DNA of 64,000 nucleotides from NCBI GenBank assembly GCA_026261815.1, contig JAMPIT010000890.1, positions 4,804,001 through 4,868,000 of the forward strand, in the 5' to 3' direction. The translations under genes were made by a program, and so were the position numbers. Under the pieces are notes generated by a model. It had not been told where the DNA came from. It worked only from the letters and a program-made list of their open reading frames with translations, and ran no database searches. The stretch comes from Monarcha castaneiventris obscurior. Lineage: Eukaryota; Chordata; Aves; Passeriformes; Monarchidae. Position 1 is the stretch's first letter; each line of letters starts with the position of its first letter. Below, one piece after another: positions 51,581 through 62,764 of this stretch.

Positions 51581-53510
51581 TTTTCCTTTGTACTTTACAG
51601 ATTCCAGACATAGCTCTTCTGTGAGTTCATTTTAGTCTTTTATGACTGAATTTCCTGAAATGTTATATCCCTTTTGAAAGGGAAAAAAAAAAAAAAGAAA
51701 AGAAAAAAAGTGCCCCTGTCCCTTTTTAATGTAAACTGAAGGAAATAGTTGTCCTTTTTCCTCTAAAGGTCCAAAGCTCTTGGTCTCTTATCTATTTAAG
51801 TTAAACAGTACAGACATCGAATGCATTAATTCAAGTCTCGTTGAGTTCTTGATTACAGCCTGGCAGCTGATCTGGGTTGTAGAGGTTTCCCCTGTAGACC
51901 CTTCTCAGTGTGTGCCATGCAGTGGCGGTTTAGAGCCTGTTAAGGGGGTGAGAATGTTGAAAATCCAACAAAAAGCCTTGGGGCTGCCCATTCAGAACCT
52001 TCTGTTTCAGTCTTTCACACCCAGCCTGCATAATCTATCGCTGTCTGTCAGAGCTGACATGCGGCTTTGACCCCTGGTTGTCCAGAGGATCTTGTCTTTT
52101 GTCTCACTGCTGTGGGTAGCTGTGTGTCAGCAGCTGCTTACTGCCAGTCTCAGAAAGAAAAAGGCAAGAGATGGTCGGTACAAAACAGAAACAAGCCATT
52201 CACAACACAGCAGATAGGCCCATAAACATTAAAGGAAAAACAAATAGAGATTTTGTAATGGTAGCAGAAGTGTGCCGAAGACATCCAGAAAAACAGAACG
52301 AGCGCATGGAAAAAGCAAACTGCAGAGTGAGTTTTTGTGAATGCTACCTCAGCAAGAATGAACCAGGCAGATGCACAGTTGAGAGAACTACGTGTAGAAA
52401 ACAAATTAGGAGTAACCAGAGCTTGTAGGTCATGGGTAAAATGCAGGGAAGAGGGAGAGAAACATTAGTCACCGGTTAAAATTTGTCCTTTTCTCTATTT
52501 TTCTCTGTCTTTGCTGAGCTCATGGACTGTGTTCTGGCTTCAGGCAACTCAGTGCCCTTCTCAGCAAGGGATGGGAATAACTCTACAGAGCAGGTGTGCT
52601 GTAAGCTGTTTTGAAAGTAATTTACACACAAGGAGACTTCACTGGAAATGGAAAAGAAGTAGGTATAGAAAAGCAAATAGAATATTCTGTGCCAGCCTTT
52701 TTTGTCCAACACAACACTGCTGTGTGACTGTCAGAAGAAACATTAGGCACCTCTGTTAGAGACTAAAAATTACTTAAAGTCCTTCAAAAAAGGGGCTGAA
52801 TAGATTAGCAATTTATTAAGGTCACACGGGCTTTTGGAGGACAGCATTTGCGTAATGAAAGAAGCTGCAGAGCCTCCAGGATGATTTTGTGTCAGCATAC
52901 CTTGTGCCAGTTACAAGTTTCCTATTGTTTTACCTCCCAAACCATCTCCAGATACAGGAATCTGCAGAAAATCCGCTGTACCTGAACTTGTGCCTAGACA
53001 AGGGTATTACCTCTCCTATAATCCAGCTACAGTGTCAATACCACTTAAGGATGGGTGTGAGCTGTTTCTAGATAAGTAAATACTGATGTCAATACTTGTT
53101 CCATTTCACTTCCAGGGTTCCCTGAGTAATGTGTCTCAGGATTACTCCTCATAAAATTTGGAGCCATGGTTGCTGCTTCTCAGCTTCCCTAGGCACAAAA
53201 TGTGATTCTTGCTGATTGAGCTATCAAAGGAACTGCTTTAGAGTCTCATGGATTCAAACCACTGTGGCACATGTTCAGGAAATTATCTTTGTTCAGCAAA
53301 ATGGCCCTTTATGACCATGTACATCTTTATTGCAAAGGTTTCAAGGTATCTCCAGCAGAACTCCACAGTCTGAAATAAAGAGTCAGATTTTGTCTGCTGA
53401 GTTATCACAGGTTTGGAGTTTCTGCAACTTAAACCGAGAAAATAAGTTAAATACATACTGTTTGGCATTTTACAGACTGAATTCCTCAGGGCAATGGAAG
53501 CCCATCTAGG
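51581..53510. other. Unique non-coding sequence
   Basis: No gene recognised. An A-rich tract with G interruptions lies at 51679-51709. The frames in 52150-52760 overlap on both strands and show no domain. Confidence 0.6.
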
Positions 53511-53645
53511 AAAAATACCAAAACCCAAACAACAAAACCAAAACCAAAACCAAAACCAAAACAAAAGGAGAAACCCAACAAAAAAACCCCCAAAACCCAA
53601 AACAAAACAAACAAACAAAAACAAACCAAAACAAACAAACAAGAA
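53511..53645 (+). repeat. (AAAACC)n / (AAAC)n A/C-rich tract
   Basis: About 135 bases built almost only of A and C, including five or so AAAACC units and several AAAC units. The minus strand therefore reads as repeated GGTTTT and GTTT words. It is a low-complexity tract that has drifted by slippage. It precedes an old CR1 piece but is not part of the CR1 consensus. Confidence 0.93.
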
Positions 53646-53693
53646 AATCCCCCACTCCAATATGACACCACTTAAAAGATAAAAGCCTACGTG

Positions 53694-53765
53694 TCGCACT
53701 TTGCATTCGGACTTGCTGAATTTCATTAGATTCTCGTTGGCCCAGTTGTCAAGTGTGTCCATCAG
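53694..53765 (-). mobile_element. CR1 LINE, old internal fragment
   Basis: On the plus strand 'gcactttgcattcggacttg', 'ctgaatttcattagattctc', 'ttggcccagttgtcaag', 'gtgtcca' aligns with the reverse complement of an internal CR1 segment ('gcacttggccttgttgaacctcatgaggttc', 'tgggcccacttctc', 'cctgtcca'). Divergence is high, so it is an old insertion, recognisable by conserved word order only. Confidence 0.6.
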
Positions 53766-55327
53766 ACCCCACAGACTCGTGGCTATTCAGATTCATCAGC
53801 TGGTCTCAAACCTGCTCTTTGCTTACAGTGGGAGGGACTTCTCTCCCCTAACCCCCATCTAAAAGCTCAGGGACTCAGAGATGTCTCTGACTGCCAGAAA
53901 AGACTGGGGCAAAGAGCCTCAGCCCTCTACATACCAGTTGTCACCAGTTCTCTCTTCTCATTTATCTCCTTAGCACAACATGGAACACAGATGACTGCTA
54001 GGCTAAACTTATTCCTGAATCAGAGTCTGTTTAATACCCAGGAAAGGACCTGTAGTTTCTGCTAAGTAAACTGCAGAGGAATTGATTGCAAAAAGATCAA
54101 AATCAGATTCATGATGTATGGCAGATTTCACCTTGATATCATTCATGTGTGGAAGAAATGGTCTGAGATAAGAGAAACAACAGCAAAATAGTTTTCTACA
54201 AGCAAATATCCCCAGGTTATAAAGCTCGTCTTGTTCAATTTGGCACAATTTAATTACATTATTTAAGGAATTTCTTGCTAGTCATTGTGTAATTAGGCAA
54301 ATTTGAGTAGCTAAGTCAGCAATTACCAGCACAACTGTATTCATAAGTTGAAACTTAATTGTTTTATTGAATGTCATTGCTCCATATTTGAGAAACTATC
54401 GCATTTCAGGTAATTACAATGTGCCAGCACGACAGAAAACTAGTAACACATATAAGCACATTTCTTGGGTTTTTTGCAAAATTGTAATGAGCTATGGGAG
54501 GAGAAAAAGTTGATAACCATTTCGTGGTTTGTGCTCATGTATAACCACTCCACACAATGACACTAAAAGTGATTCAGGCTGTCAAAGATAAGCCCAAGCA
54601 ACTCAGACAGAAGAAATTTCCCTCCTTCATCCCCATCTCATCTGTTTCAGTAGCTTAGAGCATCTCTTTCTGGAGTTTCATGTCTCCTCATCACCATGAT
54701 AGCTCAGGGCAGGAAAAACACCTCCACCAGCATCCATACTGGGTCCAGTGGCTCCAGGCTGGTCCATGCTGGGCTACACCACTGCAGAGCAAATATTGTC
54801 AGGGAGGTTTTCAGGGAGGTTTTAAGTCACTGAATTATCAGCTCTGGAGTTAACCCAGCCTGCTTCCTTGGACAGCTGTGCCAGATGTGCTGAGATGTGC
54901 TGTGTGGAGGTGAGGCTTGGAAAACTCACCTCCTCTGAAAAACCACATTCTATTGCTTTCCAGTCATTTAAATGTTATTGTCGGGCCTCTCAGATGGAAA
55001 GCTCTGCTTTTGCAGGACCCCTAACATAAGAAAGTGACCACAATATTTTTCCTTATGAGTTAACAATAAGATTTATCTCAGGAGGAGCTTCTGAGGTGGG
55101 CACTGTAAAGACATCCTTGTTCTTTTGTGGAATAGAGAAATTTTTCTCCAAGTTGCTGAGTTCCTGCACAGCAGAACAGCAGAGGATATTGGAACCCTTT
55201 TGTACTTTGAAAGGGTCAAGGCTGCCAGGAGGGACACTTGAAGATACAGTCACTGTTACAGAGGACCCAACAATATTTCACATATGAGGACACCAATCCT
55301 TAAGATGCCTTTGAAGGTAATAAATTA
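53766..55327. other. Unique non-coding sequence, includes candidate conserved block
   Basis: No gene recognised. The part at about 54240-54450 is dense in TAATTA and AATTAC/GTAATT-type words and free of simple repeats, the look of a developmental conserved non-coding element; this is inference only. Confidence 0.55.
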
Positions 55328-55434
55328 TTTCTACAGTGGGAAAAACTGAGCTTCAGAGGCCGAACTTATTTAGGGCCAGTTAAATGTTGAGGGTAGAACC
55401 AAGCCTCCAGTCACAAGTCACAGTCCCAGTCTTA
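55328..55434 (+). repeat. MIR-like SINE fragment
   Basis: The order 'tttctacagtgggaaaaactgag', 'cttcagaggc', 'agggccag', 'gggtagaaccaagcctcc', 'cagtcccagtctt' follows the MIR / MIR-like SINE pattern ('tttacagatggggaaactgag', 'cacagagag', 'aaggtcac', 'agaacccaggtctcc', 'cccagtcctg'). Old and diverged but ordered over about 100 bp. Confidence 0.6.
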
Positions 55435-56019
55435 AAAAACATTGTTTCCTCAAAATAAAATGTTATTTCCCCTCAGTTCACAAATGTTTCATGGGACTAG
55501 TTCTTTTCCTGTGCCAACAGAACTATTCAGATGTGACCAAAAGTCAAACAATCTTTATAATGTGAATTGCTTTAGGTTGCTTGTTTCTATCTTTCTCCCT
55601 GCTTTACCTCTTGGTAGAAGTCTGCTTGACCTCTACTAAGCTCTCATTTCACATAGAAATTCTAGCAGTGCCCCATAGAGGCCAATTTGATTTGAAGATT
55701 GCAGGAGACAGAAAGGATAAAGTTAATAAAATTGTCAGACTGTAAATAGCCACTTGATGTTATTTAATGTTTCTTCTGTTCAAAAAGGTCACAAGGATCA
55801 TCTTCCAATTCTCTTATGAGGAAAATCAAGCATTAAGGGAAGGAACATTTGTGTCAAGTTCACTTCACTGCTCAAGTGCAGAAAAAAATGAAGAAAATCC
55901 TACTATTGGCTAATGACTGCATCACACTTTTGTGAGCCATGGCTAAAAATAGATGGATGAATAAATACTCCTAATAAGAATAAAAAATGTAAAAAATGTT
56001 CTAACCCCTTTCCCTCCTC
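55435..56019. other. Unique non-coding sequence
   Basis: Nothing recognised beyond ordinary AT-rich text. Confidence 0.6.
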
Positions 56020-56065
56020 AAAAAGATAAGGAAGAAGATAAAGATAAAGAAGAAGATAAAGAAGG
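56020..56065 (+). repeat. Purine-rich (GAAGATAAA)n-like tract
   Basis: Repeated AAGATAA / GAAGAAGATAAA words, all purine except for T, end directly at the first bases of an LTR fragment. This is either a microsatellite into which the LTR element inserted or one that expanded at its edge. Confidence 0.85.
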
Positions 56066-56351
56066 TGTCATCTGGCAACTAATCACACAGCTGCTACTTC
56101 ATTCCCCACCACATGGGGTGGGGGAAAGGATCAGAAGGGCAAAACTGAGGAAACTTGTGGATTGAGATAAAGATACTTTAATAGGTAAAGCAAAAGCTGT
56201 GAATGCAAGCAATATAAAACAAATTCCTTCAGTATTTCCCAAGTGCTTAGCCATCCCTAGGAGACCAGAGCTCAATTTTCAGCACAGAACCCAAACATAG
56301 CCCCATTAAAACTACTATGAAGAAGTTTAACTCTTTAATCTAAAAGCAGCA
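56066..56351 (-). mobile_element. Internally deleted solo LTR, same broad family as the 40.1-kb LTR
   Basis: The left end 'tgtca...ctggcaactaatcacacagctgct' and 'tggggtgggggaaaggatcagaagggcaaaa', 'gattgagataaagatac', 'aataggtaaagcaaaagc' match one end of the avian LTR family. From about 56270 the text 'ttttcagcacagaaccc', 'aaacatagccccat', 'ctactatgaagaa', 'taactct' matches the opposite end. The middle, including the promoter region with its TATA box, is missing, so the copy is only about 286 bp. An ATTAAA signal lies at 56177-56182 on the minus strand. No clear target duplication is seen, so the original edges have drifted or been lost. Confidence 0.85.
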
Positions 56352-57794
56352 TTTCTACTTATAAAAAATAAAGCAAAACAAACTTCAGTTCCGTACCCAC
56401 TTTTTAATTTTGGGGTTCTAGTTTTTTAAAGTATCTTCCACCATATAATGAGTTTCTTCATGGTAAGAATGTGATTGCATCTTTCAACCCAAGGGCAAAT
56501 CAAAGTCTAAAGGTGTTTCATCTTCAAGGCACTTAACATGAAAATAATCTGTTGGAAGTCTAAGTTAAGAAAAATTACACTACACATATATGCTTTGTGC
56601 ATTTCTGACCCTACCCAAAATTTTTCATCTTCATATGCCTGGTACTTACCCAAAATCACACATTGTCTTTATGTCAAAAAGCATTTTCATTAAAAGTCTG
56701 GAACTTCTATTATAGATATGCCACCTTTGTGTCTGCAGGCTGAAATTAAAGTTATTTAAAGTGGCTGAAAAATATGACTGGAGATTTTACAAGCAATCAG
56801 AGGCTGGTAGGAGGTGTAAATTAGAAAGATTATGACACAAATCACTGTAAATTCTTGTGCTAACCAATTACCAGCATAAAAAGTACAATCTTTTTTCTGT
56901 ACTACTTTTTGCAGAACAGTATCAGTGACCTGGCAAAAATTTATGCTCTAGGGAAAGGTGGATTAGAAAGATAATTGGACAGAGAGAGAAATATTAATAG
57001 CATACAAAATCTTCTTCTGTTAGAATATGGATACAAATTTGGTCCATGATCTGTTGCCACTGAAAGATATTGTCAGGTTAGTAATGTTCATGGATATTGC
57101 AGTCTCCAGTTTATTTCCTAGAGGTCATTAATTAACATGTCTGCTTTGGAAATCTGAAGAAAAAAGATGAAAAATGGAACTGGAAGTCTGATGGGGACTG
57201 CCTTGCTACTGCAAGCAGGTTCAAATCATACAGATATTAAAGAAATACTTTGAGAGTGAGTTATAAATACTTCAAGTCTACCACCAGACCCATTTGACAT
57301 CCATCACTGCCACTTTCAGATGAGAATGTAGTATTTTTATTTTTCTAATGCAGTGTTATGCAACTTTGAGGACCAAAAGATCACCTTCCCATGAAGACTG
57401 TGCTTTGGTGTGTAGCAGCATCTAAAATGGACTCTCTTCTCCAAGGGCATTTAGAGTTCCATCTTTCATTGCCATCAGTACACATCTCCCAGACTTCTTC
57501 CAGTGATGGAGCTCTGATTGTAAAATTCATCTAACTGAGTCACAATAAACATAATGCCAGACACCTGATATACCTTGAGCAGCAACTGGGAGTTTGTTCT
57601 GAAGAGAAAATTCTGCTAATTTTCAGAAATCCTTAAATTATGATAATCCTCTTGACAATTAAGTGTTTACTGAACCAGGAAAGAAAATTGTGTCACCATA
57701 TGTATCCATGGTTCTCTCACACTTTTAATAAAACTTGGAAATTGGACAAAGCCTAAGAAAAGTAGCAAGAGATATTGAAACTCTGGAGCAGCTC
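56352..57794. other. Unique non-coding sequence
   Basis: No gene or transposon recognised in this AT-rich stretch. Confidence 0.6.
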
Positions 57795-58150
57795 TCAAGT
57801 AAGGAATGACAGACAGAATAGACTAAATTTGTGCACCCTGGGCAAGAGACAGCTGAAGATATGTTGGATATAAAACTGTGAATAACATGCAGAGGATAGA
57901 GAGGGATTGACTACTCATTCTCTTCCAGTACAAGCATCAGGAGTATCAAATGAGGACAGCAAAGCCACAAATTAAAGGAGGTGGTTCTTCAGGCAACAGG
58001 TGGTAGAACTACCTGCTCAACACCTTCCAAAGGACCTTGTTTCTGAAAGAGGTTGTCAGGAGCTCACGGAGAGACTGGATGAAAGACTTGGAAGAAAGAA
58101 CCATGAAGACATTTCTAAAGAGATAGACAAACTATGGCAGGAAGAGCCCT
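57795..58150 (+). mobile_element. CR1-type LINE, old 3' region fragment
   Basis: The ordered phrases 'tataaaactgtgaataacatg-cagagga', 'attctcttccagtacaagcatcagg', 'atcaaatgaggac', 'gtggtagaactacctgc', 'aggaccttgtttctgaaaga' and 'gagagactggatgaaagact' follow the older CR1/L3-like 3' end ('ataaaatcatgaatagcatggagag', 'caagaactaggggacatcaaatgaa', 'ggaactccttgccacagga', 'ggattggacaaattcatgg'). It is more diverged than the 39.7-kb CR1 and belongs to an older subfamily. The open frame at 58000-58218 lies within this element and is not a host gene. Confidence 0.72.
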
Positions 58151-58667
58151 GCTCTGCATGTGGTCCAAGAACAGGCAAGTGTCATGTATGCTTTGCTGGC
58201 AACAGAAAATGGCACTAGATTGGACCTGTGAGAAGAACATCTGTGTTTATCAATGCTTTCCATGTTTCATTCCTCTGTATGTATTTCTCTCCATATAGTC
58301 ACATTCCATAGGTTTGGAGAGCTCAAAGAGCACCTCCCTCAAAAAAGCTACAGCAATAATCTTTCTGAGGTTTCAATTTAAGCTGTTTTGCCACAGCGTT
58401 CCTGTTACCCGTCTCAGAAAGAGCGCCACAGCAAGGAGACTCCTGTGTCCTGAAACCTCCTGAACACATTTTAACTCCCTAATGCCCTGTATAGAATAAA
58501 TATATTACTTTAATTTATGGTGTTGAACCCCTAAGCACTTTGTTCTTTGCAGACTGTTCCCTTCCACTGAAGTGGAGTGGAGGGATGACCCTGTTTGAGG
58601 AGATATAAGGCAATCAAACTTTTTTTTTCCTCACTAGAGGATGGGATGAATAAAAGTTATATAATAT

Positions 58668-58695
58668 TAATCAGTTATTACTATTATTATTATTA
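58668..58695 (+). repeat. (ATT)n simple repeat
   Basis: About eight trinucleotide units with one ACT interruption. It is a short microsatellite. Confidence 0.85.
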
Positions 58696-59480
58696 TCAAG
58701 TGTGCTCAGATTTTACCTCAGGCTCATTTCAGAGACTCATTTCTGTCACAGTTTGCAAGGCTAAAAAAGCACAATTAGTAGAACTCTGTACTAGTATAGT
58801 TTTTCCAGATCTCCACGCTTGAGTTGGTGCAAGAACCCAATGGGAGAATCTGTTGTTGAGGTAAAAGTGAGGGAAAATGGAGTCTATGGATGCCATTAAC
58901 TCCTAAATTTCAATGTTCTTGTAGAACATGCCCAGCTTCCAGCTCTTAATGAGATATGCAATTCTTAATCTGAGTTCTAAACACAGTGTCAGGAGGGCAA
59001 CTAGATGCGTAAGAATAAAAGTTGTCATGGAAGATTGTCCTGCCAGTCATAAATTTCTTCACATGTTTTTTGATCATGGCCCTTTCCTAGCGTATCCAGT
59101 TTTGATCAACTGTAAAGGCTAATTAACCTCTACATGTTTTGAAGAATAAAGGGAGTTTAAAATAGCACCTGTGCCAGTACTGTCACACACAGGTTCCTTG
59201 CTCAAAACTGAGTTACTCCTGCTGAAGTAGGAGATAGCAGGGAAAAAAACATGGACAGAAAGAGCTCTAAACCATGTGTTGGATGCAAAATCCCCCTCTA
59301 CCAAAGTGCAGGGGTTAAAAGGTGTAAAGGGGCTGCAGATGTTAATGGTAACAGGACCTAAAAAATATGTGCTCTCCTCTTAATCATCTGACAAACAGAA
59401 AAAGAGCAGCAGAACAGCTGAAAGGAGTAGCAGGATCTTGGTTTTTATGGGAAGTTTGAGTGATCTATGAAATCACCTTG

Positions 59481-59529
59481 TGGAGCACAGAAGTCACATG
59501 TGGAACACAGAAGTCACATGTGGAACACA
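59481..59529 (+). repeat. 20-bp tandem repeat, 2.5 copies
   Basis: Two adjacent 20-bp units 'tgga-cacagaagtcacatg' (one mismatch) are followed by the first nine bases of a third. The near identity implies a recent duplication. Confidence 0.9.
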
Positions 59530-61550
59530 AGATGAGGTTTTCATTGTGACAGAGGTGATTAAACTGCTGTAGGATGCAGACCTTTGCTGACATAAGTGTT
59601 AATGCTGTTAAGCTCTACTGACAAATGTGAGGAATCTCTTAATGTGCCACTTTATAGTTTTCTTTGCTATTTCTCAATTTGCCATTCACAACTTCAGAAT
59701 TCATTCTGGAAAAAAATTAACAGCCACGATAACTCCTCATTTTATCAAGATGTTCCTCCTTGACTATTTAACCTGAGCTCCTGGAGTCATGTGATTAGCT
59801 GAAAATTTTTTCTTGTCCATAGAGTTTGTTTTATAATCTGGTGACAGGATTGAAAAAACCAACAAACCCACTGTCACCAAAAAAGCCCCACTCCACACTG
59901 CAAATCTGAATGGAGAGACAATTTTGTGCCTGGTAACTACTAGCTGAAAAGCTGACAGGAAGCATGGGATTCATCTTCTGTAAAATGTCCCCACAATTAC
60001 ATAGACTTACTTATTGAAGTACTTAATCTATTATTTCCTGAACATATCATGTGGATGAAGCTGCACTTACGTTTTTTGCAGAAACAATTACAGAGATTTT
60101 TTTTCCTGAAACCTACACAGTATTTGCAAGGAAGATTCCTTTCTGTGAACAGAAATTTAGAATAAAACCAATGTGCCACTAGTTGTCATGGTGCCAGGAT
60201 TTGACAACTACAGCTGATACAGCATAGTATCACTTTCAAGCCAAAGTTTTTGTAGAGATGGAAGAGCCTTCAATCAGGAAACCTGATGAATTGATTCCAC
60301 TGTGATACGTGGGCAGAGAGTGAAAGCAGCAATACCAGCCATTACTGAAATGAGATTGTGGGGTTAGAGGAGATGAGGTGGAAAGGAAGAGCAATAAAAT
60401 CAGGGAAGTTAAAAAAAGGAGGGGATGAGTGGGAAAAAGAAGGAAGGACAGAACAGATAGTGTTTATTCAAAAAGATATGAAAAAAGATGAAGCGAGAAA
60501 AATAAAAACAAAGAGTTGAAGAAAAACAAGGGAATAAAGGATAAGGTAAACAGAAAAACAGAAGATGAATTTACATGAGCATTATTTTTTAATTTACAAT
60601 CAGAGTTGACTGAAATTATCAGTTGTTTACAATGGGAAATTGGCAGTTTTCTGGTTTTGTCTGGAGGGTAGGGGACTTTTGTTTCTGTAAGGGAGTAGAA
60701 GCCATGCGAGTATTTTTTAAAGTAGGAGTATACAAGTCACATAATCACCACAATTTCATAAATAAGCTTGGTCTTTCTCAGAGCAAAAATGTAAAGATAC
60801 ATTCATTATCTAGAATTACAAGCATGCAAAACAAATCTAAGACAAATTCATAAGTAGGTGTTCAGTGGGGCTCTAAATTAGAGTTGTATCCATCCAGGTA
60901 CTTCCATCTTTCAAGAAACACAACCCAGCTCTGGCATTTCAAGCAGGAATGTGCCCAGTGAAATTAAATTACCCATTGATAAATGTGGATCCAGTTACTT
61001 ATTTGACAGAACAGCTTCAGAATGGTCAACTGGGAAATAAAATATGTGGTACTTTGTGTCCTCTCTCTAGCAAGTCAGCATTGGCTCATGAAGCACCACT
61101 GGCGAGTGTGTCTGCTGGTTCTCACCATCTGTCTCAGGCCAGTGGCCACAGAAATGTGCTGGAGCTCACTGCAAGTGAGGATATGCTTCCCCTGGGAAAT
61201 GAGTAGATTCAGGGGAAATCAACCCCTCCATCCAGACAAAGTGGGACACACTGAAGGACAGTGGTCAAAAACTTTCTCAGCAGAGAGCCAAACTGATTTC
61301 CAGTGAGGCATCTGGAGTGAGAGAGAGCTTGTGAAGCACATGGACTTGATTCCCAAAGGAGTTTAAAAGGTAATAAAAGGAGTCATAAGGGGTTGAAAAC
61401 TTTATTGCAGTCTAAGCTGAGACACTCTCCCTGCATACATTAGAATAAAGGTCAGGCTTCCTTTACCAAATCCATGAGACATGTACAAATCAACTAGACA
61501 GCATTTATCCCTATTATAATTTCTATTCTGATACTAAAAGTAAGAAGGCT

Positions 61551-61590
61551 AAACAAACAAACAAACAAAACCCCCAAACAAACAAAAAAT
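61551..61590 (+). repeat. (AAAC)n / A-rich simple repeat
   Basis: Several AAAC units interrupted by a run of C. Low-complexity slippage tract. Confidence 0.88.
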
Positions 61591-62694
61591 GCAACACAAA
61601 AAAAGGGCTTCCAAAAAGAATATTGGAGAAGGGCTTTCCCAGGAGATAGCTCACCATTGAAAACTGATTTAATAAATGAACTTAACACACATGCTTTGCT
61701 TTAAAGCATATATTTATTCCATATTCATCAGAGAATATAAATTTGCATTATGCAGGGATTCAGTAGAATCAAGGCATCCATACAAGATTAAACATGGGTT
61801 CGAATGCTTTGCTGAATCAGGGCACAGTTTAGGTATCAAGGAACTGTAATTCTGCTCTTTCTACAGTTGGTAAATTTGATAGTGATGTGCAGGTTATACC
61901 CCTTCCATGCCTCTCAAATTATCATCTGTGGGAGTACCACAGTGTGACTCTGACATACAGAGAACTAATGAATACTTCATAAGACTCTCAGTTATTATTT
62001 AATCACAGCTCCTTTATGAGCTGATGGAATTTGTGTTGATGCGAAGGCAAAACAGCACAGCACTGAAATGTAATAGTGAAAACAAAGCTAAAACTAAATG
62101 AAGTTACTATTAAAAGTAGGAGAAGCACAGAAGAGAAATATGAAGTAATGATTGAAAACACAGATATTTGAAATCTTTTCTCAAAAAGACCGGTGTAAAG
62201 AAAGTAAGACAAAGTGCTCATTTCTATGGGATGACACTACAATTCATTCTTATGCGGACGATCAATTTTTTCCACAAATGTCCCATTAATTAATCTGCGA
62301 GTCAGAGCTAAACTAATCTGCAAGGACAATACCTAAGAAAAATAAGCATTTAAAAACCTGGCCTAAACTGACATTTTTTTTCCTAAACTTATTTTTTCTC
62401 CAAGAATATGTGAAGCAGAATGGATATTACAGGTAGTCAAAAATGAAATCTTTTCTTTGCTTACTAAACTGCTACCAGCAAAATTAACAGCCCAATCAAG
62501 ATTATTAACTCTAAGGGCAACAACTTTAATTATTTCATTATTTAGATTAATTGTATCTGAGATTTCTTTTTCCAAACCATTGTTATTATGACCAATTTTA
62601 TGTAGAACTAGTCAATATTCCAGATTTCATAACACCCATGTGCCAAGTCCCAATTCTCTGTGCTCATACTGCATTATTTATACTGTTGTAATAA

Positions 62695-62764
62695 GGCCTG
62701 ATCTAAAGCCCTTTGAAGTAAATGAAAAGACTCACACTGACTTCAAAGGACTTTCTATTAGGCC
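62695..62764. repeat. Ancient palindromic repeat (MITE-like)
   Basis: The arms 62695-62719 (ggcctgatctaaagcccttt...) and 62740-62764 are reverse complements at 21 of 25 positions, with a 20-nt centre. The text matches a palindromic repeat very common in reptile genomes, with ends 'ggcctgatccaaagccc' and a core 'attgacttcaatgg'. It is probably a fossil non-autonomous DNA transposon, still foldable. Confidence 0.72.

Larger units (their letters stand above)
58151..62694. other. Unique non-coding sequence
   Basis: No gene recognised. It includes an (ATT)n tract at 58668-58695, a 20-bp tandem repeat at 59481-59529, an (AAAC)n tract at 61551-61590, and an AT-rich block at 62400-62610 that looks like a possible conserved non-coding element. 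Confidence 0.6.

Noticed and set aside
58000..58218. 72-codon plus frame with charged residues that looks coding
   Set aside because: It lies inside an old CR1-type LINE fragment, so it is transposon-derived text.
61796..61812. 'gggttcgaatgc' resembling a tRNA B box
   Set aside because: No A box, acceptor stem or anticodon arm can be drawn around it.
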